From contig CAMVID010000010.1 of NCBI GenBank assembly GCA_947167445.1, positions 32,791-96,790 of the forward strand: a stretch of 64,000 bases of DNA. Direction: 5' to 3'. Shown piece after piece: positions 34,409-42,269 of the stretch; the first letter of the stretch is position 1; each line of letters starts with the position of its first letter. The translations under genes and the position numbers were made by a program. This DNA is from G11 sp947167445. GTDB taxonomy: Bacteria; Bacillota; Clostridia; Lachnospirales; Lachnospiraceae. The notes under the pieces were generated by a model that saw nothing but the letters and a program-made list of their open reading frames with translations, searched no databases and had not been told where the DNA came from.

Positions 34409-35164
34409 ATGAAGAAAAACTACAAGATGGTGGTTTCCTACGACGGAAGCCGCTACAAGGGATGGCAGCGCCTGAAGGATCAGGATCTGACTGTTCAGGG
34501 GAAGTTACAGGAGGTTCTTGACAAACTTGAGGGGGAATTTGTGGATGTGACAGGTTCAGGCCGCACAGACGCCGGCGTTCATGCCTTAAATCAGGTGGCC
34601 AACTTCCATCTGTCAGTGGATATGACCCCAAAGGAGATTCATGAATACCTGAACCGGTATCTTCCGGATGACATTGCTGTCATTTCTGTTGAGGAGGCAA
34701 GCGACAGATTCCATGCCAGATTCAATGCCCTAAATAAGACATATCGCTATACCATCCGTACTTCCCCCATTCTTGACGTGTTTAAGAGGAAGTATGAATA
34801 TCAGTATGTGGACCACGACCTTGATCTTGATGCCATGAGAAAGGCCGCCGAACACCTTACGGGAACCCATGATTTCATGAGCTTTTGCGGCAACAATCAC
34901 ATAAAGAAATCAACAGAGAGAACCCTCTACTCAATAGATATAACAAGAGATAACGACCTGGTTATCATAGACTTTACCGGAAACGGCTTCTTACAGAACA
35001 TGGTTCGAATCCTTACAGGAACCCTCATCGAGGTGGGGGCAGGCCTTAGGGATGCGGATTCCATGCCCTCACTCCTTTCTGTCAAGAAACGTTCAGAGGC
35101 TGGCTTTATGGCTCCCGCCAAGGGTCTTACCCTTTTAAAGGTCGTATATCCTGAGGAAAACTAA
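34409..35164 (+). CDS. truA: tRNA pseudouridine(38-40) synthase TruA
   Basis: 251 residues, standard length. The catalytic aspartate is Asp54 in TGSGRTDAGVHALNQ. Further TruA motifs are FHARFNALNKTYRY and GNGFLQNMVRILTGTLIEVG. It converts uridines 38-40 of the tRNA anticodon arm to pseudouridine. Its stop overlaps the start of the phosphoesterase gene by one base (TAATG). It diverges from the PAP2 operon. Confidence 0.97.
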   Translation: MKKNYKMVVSYDGSRYKGWQRLKDQDLTVQGKLQEVLDKLEGEFVDVTGSGRTDAGVHALNQVANFHLSVDMTPKEIHEYLNRYLPDDIAVISVEEASDRFHARFNALNKTYRYTIRTSPILDVFKRKYEYQYVDHDLDLDAMRKAAEHLTGTHDFMSFCGNNHIKKSTERTLYSIDITRDNDLVIIDFTGNGFLQNMVRILTGTLIEVGAGLRDADSMPSLLSVKKRSEAGFMAPAKGLTLLKVVYPEEN

Positions 35165-35772
35165 TGCGCTATTACATTTCAGATTTGCACTTTTTCCATG
35201 AAAACTTAATCAAAGCAATGGATAAAAGGGCCTTCGACTCAGTGGAGGCCATGAACTCATATATGATTGAACAGTGGAACTCTGTTGTCCGCAAAAATGA
35301 CGAGGTTGTCATTTTGGGAGACCTATCCATCGAGCGCTGGGACAAAACAGAACCCATCGTCAAGGAACTAAAGGGCAAGAAATACCTTGTTACCGGCAAT
35401 CACGACAAGTTTGTGAAGGACAAGTCCTTTGACCAGTCCCTTTTCAAATGGGTGGGCCCCTACCTTGAAATGAAGGATAACAACAGAAAAGTTGTGCTTT
35501 GTCACTACCCCATCATGTGCTACAACGGCCAGTATAACTTCAGCAAGCAGGGCAATTCCAAGACCTACATGCTCTACGGCCATGTTCACAATTCCTACGA
35601 TTATGAGATTATAAAAGATTTTATCAACGACACGCGTGTCAGAACTCGGAGCATAAAAGATGCAGAGGATGAGATTTCCATCCCCTGCAACATGATTAAC
35701 TGTTTCTGTATGCGTTCAGATTACAAGCCCCTGACCCTTGATCAGTGGATTGCTCTCGAAGAAAACTCTTAA
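35164..35772 (+). CDS. Calcineurin-like metallophosphoesterase
   Basis: 202 residues with the metallophosphoesterase ligand set: ISDLHFFHEN (D-x-H), VILGDLSIER (GD), LVTGNHDKF (GNHD), CHYPIMCYNG (H) and LYGHVHNSYD (GHxH). The metal site seems complete. Small proteins of this group hydrolyse various phosphodiesters; the substrate is not predictable. It is translationally coupled to truA, and its stop abuts the stop of the convergent zinc-ribbon gene with no spacer and no visible terminator. Confidence 0.92.
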   Translation: MRYYISDLHFFHENLIKAMDKRAFDSVEAMNSYMIEQWNSVVRKNDEVVILGDLSIERWDKTEPIVKELKGKKYLVTGNHDKFVKDKSFDQSLFKWVGPYLEMKDNNRKVVLCHYPIMCYNGQYNFSKQGNSKTYMLYGHVHNSYDYEIIKDFINDTRVRTRSIKDAEDEISIPCNMINCFCMRSDYKPLTLDQWIALEENS

Positions 35773-36786
35773 TTACCAGTCGCTGTCCCAATCGGAAGAT
35801 CCCGAATCCCAGCTGTCAGAGCTGTCCCAGCTTGAACCCGAATCCCAGCTGCTCCAGTCAGAATCGCTTGAGCTGTAGGAGTAGTAGGAGGATGAGTTAG
35901 AGTCATACCCCCCGAAATTATCGCTGTAATAATCGGAATCCTCAAAGTCCGTAATGGATCTGTCCCAGTCATCCGTCTCATAGTAGTCCGGATTAACCGC
36001 GAAATCCGCCGGAAGATAATCATCCTCCAGAGGCATATAATCGTCATCATAGTAATCGTACAGGTAGTAATCGTCCCCGTAACCCACTATGACATCATTG
36101 TCATAATTGTAATACCTTGGTGTGGTTCGATCACCCAAAAGAGACAGGCTTACTATCATGGCTATTATCAATGCGGGCCATAACAGCTTCTTTATCTTAT
36201 CGTAGAGATCCTTCTTCTTAAGGAAAATGAATAAGAAGATCAGTGCCACAACAATAACCGGAAGCAGACTCCAAAAGTCGGAAGCCACAATTCCCAGGGC
36301 CAGCATGGCAAAGATGCCCTTGAAAAGATATCCTATGGTCATAAGAGAACAGCCCGGATTAAATCCCTTGCTGCGGGAATTCGCCCCACTTCTTGTGCCG
36401 GCGCTTCTTCTGGCCATATTGTTTTCCTTCTGGTTAAGAATCTCACTCTTTAACTTAAGGTAAATCTCGTTTACCGCATAGGCTTCATCGGTGCCCTTAT
36501 ATCTTACGGCACGGGTTCCGTCTGCCTTATTCTTGTAAACTATGAAATTCTCGCCGTCCTTATAGATACCGAAGGCCTTGGGCTTCTTGTAATCAATTCC
36601 AAGGAAAAATCTGGTGGTCTCATATGGAGGCAAATTGTGGGCTGCATACCAGGCATACAAATCATCCAAAGTCTGGGGCGTCTTGTCAGCCATTCTCTTT
36701 ATGTTGGCGTTTACGGCACCACAGTGTGGACATTTCTCCAGGGTATCCTCAAACAATCCCCCACAGTATTCGCACTTAATCTTCAT
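35773..36786 (-). CDS. Zinc-ribbon membrane protein with Asp/Ser/Trp/Tyr-rich tail
   Basis: 337 residues. Residues 1-25 form a zinc ribbon (CEYCGGLFEDTLEKCPHCG). A soluble middle (35-120) is followed by two to three membrane helices (about 147-215). The tail from about 225 is dominated by Asp, Tyr, Ser and Trp and ends SSDWDSDW. The tail's repeats (WDSGSSWDSSDSWDSGSS) recall low-complexity, possibly aggregation-prone or metal-binding segments. I do not recognise the family. It overlaps the phosphopantetheinyl transferase gene by 11 bp upstream. Confidence 0.8.
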   Translation of the reverse strand: MKIKCEYCGGLFEDTLEKCPHCGAVNANIKRMADKTPQTLDDLYAWYAAHNLPPYETTRFFLGIDYKKPKAFGIYKDGENFIVYKNKADGTRAVRYKGTDEAYAVNEIYLKLKSEILNQKENNMARRSAGTRSGANSRSKGFNPGCSLMTIGYLFKGIFAMLALGIVASDFWSLLPVIVVALIFLFIFLKKKDLYDKIKKLLWPALIIAMIVSLSLLGDRTTPRYYNYDNDVIVGYGDDYYLYDYYDDDYMPLEDDYLPADFAVNPDYYETDDWDRSITDFEDSDYYSDNFGGYDSNSSSYYSYSSSDSDWSSWDSGSSWDSSDSWDSGSSDWDSDW

Positions 36787-37411
36787 AAAGTCTGTCCTTT
36801 ATTTCTTTTATGTCCGGAAAAAGAGTCTCCGTCTCCCCCGGCTTGTTTCCAAGTACAAACGAATAACAATAGTCACCCATAAAGTGACTCTCACAGTAGA
36901 TTTTATCACAAGAATCATCAAAGGAAAAGGAATCTGCAATTCCCTTTATCCCTTCACCGCTTTGTTTCACATAGCTTTCTTTAAGGGTCCATATTTTGTA
37001 AAAATCGCCCTTCTCCTTAATACTCTTATATTCTTCTTCAGAGAAAAACCTTTGGGCCACTCGGAGACTTGGCTGTTTTTTCATAAATTCGATATCGCAT
37101 CCGACACGTGTGTCAGAAATTACGCACATGGCCATATCCCCCGAATGGGAAAGGTTAAAATAAACCGGGTTGCCCTCAAGGTATGGCTTGCCGTTTTCCT
37201 CAGCTTTGACGGGCGTGGAGAGGCTTATGTTTTCATTTTTCAATGCATACATAAGAAGGGCTCCCACCGCAAGAGAGCGATATTTGTCGGGAACGCATTT
37301 AAGCCTGTCGATTTTCTCCCTTCGACAGGCCGGCATAAGTTCATATAAACTTTGAAAGAGCCCCTCGTCTCCAAGGGGCTCTATGTTTGTTATGTAAACT
37401 TTCGTTTTCAT
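36776..37411 (-). CDS. 4'-phosphopantetheinyl transferase (Sfp type)
   Basis: 211 residues with the Sfp-family landmarks NLSHSGD, RVGCDIEFM (magnesium Asp and Glu) and the WTLKESYVKQSGEGI helix. It transfers the phosphopantetheine arm from CoA to carrier proteins. No polyketide or peptide synthetase gene is in the window; the target may be an acyl carrier protein elsewhere. It lies 3 bp after the SPFH gene and overlaps the zinc-ribbon gene, so the three are probably one operon. Confidence 0.93.
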   Translation of the reverse strand: MKTKVYITNIEPLGDEGLFQSLYELMPACRREKIDRLKCVPDKYRSLAVGALLMYALKNENISLSTPVKAEENGKPYLEGNPVYFNLSHSGDMAMCVISDTRVGCDIEFMKKQPSLRVAQRFFSEEEYKSIKEKGDFYKIWTLKESYVKQSGEGIKGIADSFSFDDSCDKIYCESHFMGDYCYSFVLGNKPGETETLFPDIKEIKDRLYED

Positions 37412-37414
37412 CCT

Positions 37415-38302
37415 TTATTCTTCGTTTGAAGAAGCATTGCTATAGTTCACATCATCCAGATCACCTAAGTCGATGATGGTTCCTTCAGCGCCCTGTACCT
37501 TGGGAAGCTGTCCATTCCATTTCTCAATGGTAGCGTTCTTAAGTACGTTGGGTGTCAGGGACTCTTCAAGGAGCTTGTTGGCCTCTGCCTCAGCCTCGGC
37601 CTGAACCTTTAATGCATCTGCCTCGGCCTGAGCGTTGCGAAGTTTAACCTTAGCGTCTGCTTCAGCCTTCTCAACAGCTGTCTTGTTCTCGATCTGCTGG
37701 GTCTCATAAGCCATCTGAGCCTGCTGTTTCTGAGCAATCTTGTTGTTGTACTCATCATCGAAGGTTGCGTTTGTTACAACTACCTTGTTAACCTTAACAA
37801 CCTCAGAACCGTACTTCTCATCAAGAGATTTCTGGATGTTGTCCTTTACAAGGGGCTCGAGAATGTTACGGTTGGTAACATCAGTGGGCATCAGTGACTT
37901 TGATGAACCCTTTAATGCTGATGCAACCAGGTTCTCAGATACAAGGTTGTTCTTGTAATCCGAAACGTTTGCATAAATCCATGAGCTCTTTGAAGGGTTA
38001 ATCTGGTAAGTAACTGTTACTCCGCTGAAGAACACTTCGTTACGCTCTGCTGTCTCAGCGCTTATGGTATCGCTGAATGTAATATCCTGCTGTTTGTTGT
38101 TCACCTTCTGAATTTCCTGAACAAAGGGAATCTTAAAATTGATTCCGTTTGGTACTACCGAATTGGAAATCTGTCCGAAGGTTACTCGGACTCCGGTGTA
38201 TCCTGTGGGAATAATTGCAAAGCTGTTAGATATTACGATAAGTGCCAGTACTGCAATCACCACAATTCTTACAATCTTTCCAAAACCTTTTTTCTCTTTC
38301 AT
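37415..38302 (-). CDS. Prohibitin-like SPFH-domain protein
   Basis: The 295-residue protein has an N-terminal membrane anchor (about 8-28), an SPFH/band 7 domain (about 30-200, with IIPTGYTGVRVTFGQ and GINFKIPFVQEIQKVN) and a coiled coil (about 195-250, Ala/Glu-rich). The layout is nearer prohibitin/HflC than the flotillin at 27631. These proteins form membrane rings that modulate proteases or organise membranes. First gene of the operon with the phosphopantetheinyl transferase and the zinc-ribbon protein. Confidence 0.9.
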   Translation of the reverse strand: MKEKKGFGKIVRIVVIAVLALIVISNSFAIIPTGYTGVRVTFGQISNSVVPNGINFKIPFVQEIQKVNNKQQDITFSDTISAETAERNEVFFSGVTVTYQINPSKSSWIYANVSDYKNNLVSENLVASALKGSSKSLMPTDVTNRNILEPLVKDNIQKSLDEKYGSEVVKVNKVVVTNATFDDEYNNKIAQKQQAQMAYETQQIENKTAVEKAEADAKVKLRNAQAEADALKVQAEAEAEANKLLEESLTPNVLKNATIEKWNGQLPKVQGAEGTIIDLGDLDDVNYSNASSNEE

Positions 38303-38457
38303 ACTTTTCTCCTCTTTCTTAAGGACCGATGTTTGATTTGTTTGTCGTCCTTATGCTCATATTCTACCGCGGCCCCATATCCCAATAAAGGTATACCTTC
38401 GCGAATTATAAGCGTTTATTTCGCCATGCCTCTGCAATAAAGAATGTGCCGACTCTT

Positions 38458-38772
38458 CTACAGGAATTTCTCAATGGCTGTCTGGAACTCCTTTAAGGCT
38501 TCCGTGTCATTATCCTCCACAGCGTGGGTAATGCAGTGGGTCACATGCTCATTGATTATTTCCTTTCCAAGACCGTTAAGTGCAGACTTGGAGGCGGAAA
38601 TCTGAATCAGCACCTCTGCGCAGTCCACATCCTCCTCAATCATTCTCTTTACATATTCCAAATGTCCGATAATCCTGGAGATTCTGTTTAACTGACGCTT
38701 CTTCTCCGCAGGATCGTGATGATGGCTGTGCTTATGTTCTTTCTTTTCTTCCAATTCAATCTTCTCAGACAT
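38458..38772 (-). CDS. CsoR-family metal-sensing repressor with His-rich N-terminus
   Basis: 104 residues from ATG 38770-38772 (GGAGGG six bases upstream). The Cu(I)-sensor triad is exact: Cys51, His76 and Cys80 have the C-x24-H-x3-C spacing of CsoR. An N-terminal KHSHHHD cluster adds possible metal ligands. CsoR represses copper-efflux genes until Cu(I) binds. No copper ATPase or chaperone gene adjoins it, but an HMA protein lies at 16172. ATACCCT (38773-38779) and AGGGTAT (38815-38821) flank the gap upstream and might be part of an operator, though more widely spaced than usual CsoR sites. Confidence 0.93.
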   Translation of the reverse strand: MSEKIELEEKKEHKHSHHHDPAEKKRQLNRISRIIGHLEYVKRMIEEDVDCAEVLIQISASKSALNGLGKEIINEHVTHCITHAVEDNDTEALKEFQTAIEKFL

Positions 38773-38831
38773 AATACCCTCCGATTCGCTTATACAACAG
38801 TATATCACAAACCGAAGGGTATATTAATATC

Positions 38832-39026
38832 CTACTCTTCCCAGAATAATTCATCCAGGGTCTTGTTAAGCGCTTTGCAGATTGCTATGCAAAGATTAAT
38901 CGTCGGGTTGTAGTCACCCTTCTCGATTGCATTTATTGTCTGCCTTGAAACCCCCACCTTGTCAGCCAGCTCCTGCTGCGACATATCAAAGGAAGCTCTG
39001 GCAGACTTGAGTTTAAGATTCTTCAT
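38832..39026 (-). CDS. Small XRE-family (HTH_3) regulator
   Basis: 64 residues, nearly all a lambda-repressor-like helix-turn-helix: MSQQELADKVGVSRQTINAIEKGDYNPT. No other domain. It starts one base after the stop of the membrane protein gene, so it belongs to the CPBP/membrane-protein operon. Small XRE regulators at the end of such operons often regulate their own promoter; the 12-bp direct repeats at 41070-41102 are the obvious candidate sites. Confidence 0.92.
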   Translation of the reverse strand: MKNLKLKSARASFDMSQQELADKVGVSRQTINAIEKGDYNPTINLCIAICKALNKTLDELFWEE

Positions 39027-39027
39027 A

Positions 39028-40086
39028 TCAGTCTTCCTTGTTGTCTATTATACTCTTAATTATAATTGCAATCTCTATATAAATCAGTAAGGCGGCAGCC
39101 GCAAGATTGGCTCCTCCCATGAAGGAAACTTTGCCGTCTGTCATAATTCTTCCTGAGGCAATGGCTCCCACTCCAATGGCCAGATTAACCAGACTAAGGA
39201 TTCCCACCACGATAATAAGAAATCTCTTGTTCTCACGAAGAGAGAAATAGGCATCCTTCATAATAAGCGGTGTAGCCACAACAGCCACCATAACAACCAC
39301 CACAAAAATGCAGAGCATGGATTGTTCCATGGGAATCTCTATCTCGAAAAGGCCCGAACACGCCACAAGGGCTAACATAATAAGGCCTGTGAAAAAGCCG
39401 TACTTATAAGCCTTACCCTGCTCGGCAATCTGCCTCTCATCATATTTGGGAACACTCTTGTCATCCCTGGTTCCAAGGACCATTAAAAGAGCTGCCAGAA
39501 AACCTCCGAAAATCAATCCGAAAAGGGCTCCTACAACAACTGCCTTGGGATGGCTTTCATCAGCAACCAAGGAATATTCTCTCTCCCAGGTTCCATCCTT
39601 AAAGCAATCTGCAGGCTCTTCGCTCTTCTCTCCAAAATGCTCTAAAAGATAAGCATCCAGGTCTTCCTGATTTGCAAGGAACCTGTATTCAAGAGTGTAG
39701 CCACCTTCTTCAAGGTCAAAAATCCTGGATTCGGCCTTAAGGCTTTCACCTGTTGTTTCAAAAATCACCTCTCCGGCGGAATCCTTTATAGTAAGAGCTG
39801 TGATAAAGCCCGCCTGAGTTTCGGGATCAAGGTTCTCCCAATCTCCCCATTCGGCTTTAAATTTGAACTTTCCTGCCTTCTTGATATCAAAGCCTCCGGA
39901 TGAATAGGCAGGATCAGTCGCTCCATCCTCAACCGTTACATTGATTATCCAGGAAAGATTATAACTTTGATCGTCTGTAAAATAAATTGTTGCAAACATG
40001 GCTGCCACTGTGGTTAAAAGCCCGGCAAATATTATCTTAAGTTTGGTTGCTCTCTTTAGATGCAGACCTTTCTTCTCTTTATCCAT
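39028..40086 (-). CDS. Membrane protein with extracytoplasmic domain, function unknown
   Basis: 352 residues: one N-terminal membrane helix (about 15-36), an extracytoplasmic beta-rich segment (about 37-180, with DIKKAGKFKFKAEWGDW), then about five helices (185-345). A cytosolic YDERQ motif between helices occurs in small membrane proteins commonly encoded beside XRE regulators. It lies between a CPBP-family protein gene (12 bp gap) and the XRE gene (1 bp gap). The role is unknown; envelope stress or sensing is possible. Confidence 0.75.
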   Translation of the reverse strand: MDKEKKGLHLKRATKLKIIFAGLLTTVAAMFATIYFTDDQSYNLSWIINVTVEDGATDPAYSSGGFDIKKAGKFKFKAEWGDWENLDPETQAGFITALTIKDSAGEVIFETTGESLKAESRIFDLEEGGYTLEYRFLANQEDLDAYLLEHFGEKSEEPADCFKDGTWEREYSLVADESHPKAVVVGALFGLIFGGFLAALLMVLGTRDDKSVPKYDERQIAEQGKAYKYGFFTGLIMLALVACSGLFEIEIPMEQSMLCIFVVVVMVAVVATPLIMKDAYFSLRENKRFLIIVVGILSLVNLAIGVGAIASGRIMTDGKVSFMGGANLAAAALLIYIEIAIIIKSIIDNKED

Positions 40087-40098
40087 TACAGGCTCCTC

Positions 40099-40995
40099 TT
40101 ATTCCTTATCTCTAAGACCGCTCTTTGTCCAGAAAAATGCTGCAATAGCTCCGCATACAACGAACATTGCTGTGCTGATAAGTACGTTGGCGTCAGGATT
40201 GATAACCTGGCCCAAAGTAAGCGCAAACAAATTGTTTATAAAATGGCAGATCATTGTGGGAACTACCGAGTTAAACTTGTAAGCAATATATCCATAAAGT
40301 AAGCCTAAGGGAAGAACGTAAATTCCCTGGATCAAATTCATGTGGAAAACTCCGAAGAGAATGGCACTGATAACAGCCACGCCAACAATTGTGAAGGCCT
40401 TCTTGGAACGCTGTACAATAATACCTCTCATTGCAAGCTCTTCGGATACAGGAGCAAGAATAACTCCGGAAATAAGACCGATTACGCTGGTGCCACCGCC
40501 AAGAGCCATATCGAGAGCCTGAGTCATAAACTCTGCTGTCTTGGGGAAGAGGGCACATGCAGCAACGGAAAGAACACTTGCCAAAGCCCAGCCTCCAAGG
40601 GAAGCAAACACGATAAAGAGAATGCTGTTAACGTTCTTAAGCTTAGGCCATACAGGTTTATAAATTCCTGCCAATTTATCCTTCTTAACATATCCGTTAT
40701 AATACCAGATAGCAAAAACCAGTACAGTAAGAAGTCCGCCAACAAACTGAGCATACATAAGGACATCCGGATTCGTTGCTATATCCTGGGCGCTCTGCTG
40801 AATCTTGGCAATGTCTCCGCCTGCGGCTAAGGCTGCCTTAACTCCGGCCACAGCAGAAACGATGATGGTTCCTGCTACCTGCAGAAGAAGAAATGCTGCC
40901 ACAACCCAAAGTCCAAATAATACTGTGGTCACCTTATTGGGCTTTGCAGGCTCATTGTTTACGGGTACCTGATTGTTTAAGTTCTGATTATCCAT
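40099..40995 (-). CDS. CPBP-family intramembrane metalloprotease-like protein
   Basis: The 298-residue protein has about eight membrane helices. The CPBP (CAAX protease and bacteriocin-processing) motifs are present: APVSEELAMRGIIVQRSKK (EExxxR), the FGVFHMNLIQGIYVLPLGLL helix with the histidine, and the later VPTMICHFINNLF histidine/asparagine. These form the putative active site. Members take part in prenyl-protein maturation or bacteriocin immunity. First gene of the operon with the membrane protein and the XRE regulator. Confidence 0.9.
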   Translation of the reverse strand: MDNQNLNNQVPVNNEPAKPNKVTTVLFGLWVVAAFLLLQVAGTIIVSAVAGVKAALAAGGDIAKIQQSAQDIATNPDVLMYAQFVGGLLTVLVFAIWYYNGYVKKDKLAGIYKPVWPKLKNVNSILFIVFASLGGWALASVLSVAACALFPKTAEFMTQALDMALGGGTSVIGLISGVILAPVSEELAMRGIIVQRSKKAFTIVGVAVISAILFGVFHMNLIQGIYVLPLGLLYGYIAYKFNSVVPTMICHFINNLFALTLGQVINPDANVLISTAMFVVCGAIAAFFWTKSGLRDKE

Positions 40996-41054
40996 TTCCT
41001 ATCTCCTTTTCCTCTTATGGGTGGTCACATCCGACCTGCCCCTACCATCCATAC

Positions 41055-41102
41055 TTTATCATCCATATTACATTTTGTCAACTATACTTTACATTTTGTC
41101 GT
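41055..41102 (-). promoter_or_regulatory. Promoter and 12-bp direct-repeat operator of the CPBP-XRE operon
   Basis: On the minus strand TTGACA (41078-41083), a 17-bp spacer and TAAAGT (41055-41060). Two exact 12-bp copies of TTACATTTTGTC lie at 41070-41081 and 41091-41102, 21 bp apart (two helical turns), and the first overlaps the -35. This layout suits a repressor, most simply the XRE protein of the same operon. Confidence 0.65.
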
Positions 41103-41104
41103 TA

Positions 41105-41143
41105 AAAAATTTTAGGGCCTCCCGCAGGAAAGCCCTAAAATAC
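41105..41143 (-). terminator. Terminator of the GGDEF gene
   Basis: Stem ATTTTAGGGC / GCCCTAAAAT with a 13-base loop; on the minus strand it runs into TTTTTT. Confidence 0.8.
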
Positions 41144-41156
41144 TGAATTCTTTAAA

Positions 41157-42233
41157 TTATTTGGATGTGAAAAATCTTCCCTTTCCCTTTCTCTTTGCAT
41201 CATAGAGAAGGGCATCTGCCATCTTTATGGTGTCGGTTATCAGCACCATGGGCTCAGGAACCGAAATACCTCCGGAGATGTGAAGGGGAACATCACTCGA
41301 TACTCTTGAAAGTCTTCTGTTGACCTTCTTAAGTCGTTCCAGAGTTTCCTTGTCATCAAAACTGGACAGAATAAGGAATTCATCTCCTCCGTATCTTATA
41401 AGTTCTCTGTCATTAAAGTATTCCCTGAACAGGGCTGTCACACGTAAAAGCGCATTGTCTCCGTTTCCGTGACCGCCGGTATCGTTAATCTGTTTAAAAT
41501 CGTCAATATCTATAATGGCAATAGCCTTAACACCCTCAAAGTCATTCTCGGCAATTCTCTCATCCAGAGCACGTCTGTTATTGAGTCCCGTAAGGCCGTC
41601 CCTCATGGACAATTCCTTAAGCTTGGTCTCCATATACATGTTGTTATAAAGAGTAAAGTAGTTCTTGAGAATAACAGTGACGTCAATAAGAATGAAGATA
41701 ATTATATTCATCATTCCGGTGGAGAAGCCGCCATTGGAGTCAAAGCTTAAGTAACACAAATATATTCCCGCAGATATAATAACCGCCGTGCTGTGAAAGG
41801 GGTTAAGGTTAAGGAACACGGACACCGCCATCATAACCGTAGCCGCAACCCAGTAGGAACCTCCGCCATGACGCACATCCAAGGTGGTTATGGTTAAGCC
41901 CCAGGCAACAATCAGCGTGTGATAGGTGTATCCCACAAGGCTCAGACGCCTTCTTTCATAAAGAGACGTATTTCTCTCTGCCGCCGAAAGCACAAGGTCC
42001 GTTCCAAGGGATGCCACTGCCAGAATCGCATACAAAGACATATACACCTTCATAAGAGGATTCTGATGGTTGTATTTAAGGTAACCGAAAATCAGCATAA
42101 AGACTTCCATTCCGATAATGAAACGAAGAATCACATGCTCCGACTTTGCAGCTTTTCTATACTGTTTGTGTGTAAACTCCCTGATTGAAAGGAAGTCCTC
42201 TTTGGTGAACTTTCCAAGCAGTTTCTTAATCAT
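41157..42233 (-). CDS. Membrane diguanylate cyclase (GGDEF)
   Basis: 358 residues with about six membrane helices (about 40-205) and a C-terminal GGDEF domain (about 210-355). The active-site signature GGDEF is intact in IRYGGDEFLILSS; substrate motifs RDGLTGLNNRRALDERI and IDIDDFKQINDTGGHGNGD are present. GTP to c-di-GMP at the membrane is predicted. It is monocistronic, with its own terminator. Together with the cyclase at 6219, the HD-GYP-like regulator and the EAL-HDOD protein, the window holds four c-di-GMP-related proteins. Confidence 0.92.
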   Translation of the reverse strand: MIKKLLGKFTKEDFLSIREFTHKQYRKAAKSEHVILRFIIGMEVFMLIFGYLKYNHQNPLMKVYMSLYAILAVASLGTDLVLSAAERNTSLYERRRLSLVGYTYHTLIVAWGLTITTLDVRHGGGSYWVAATVMMAVSVFLNLNPFHSTAVIISAGIYLCYLSFDSNGGFSTGMMNIIIFILIDVTVILKNYFTLYNNMYMETKLKELSMRDGLTGLNNRRALDERIAENDFEGVKAIAIIDIDDFKQINDTGGHGNGDNALLRVTALFREYFNDRELIRYGGDEFLILSSFDDKETLERLKKVNRRLSRVSSDVPLHISGGISVPEPMVLITDTIKMADALLYDAKRKGKGRFFTSK

Positions 42234-42269
42234 GTTACCTATTATACATATTAATACAGGAAAAACAAA

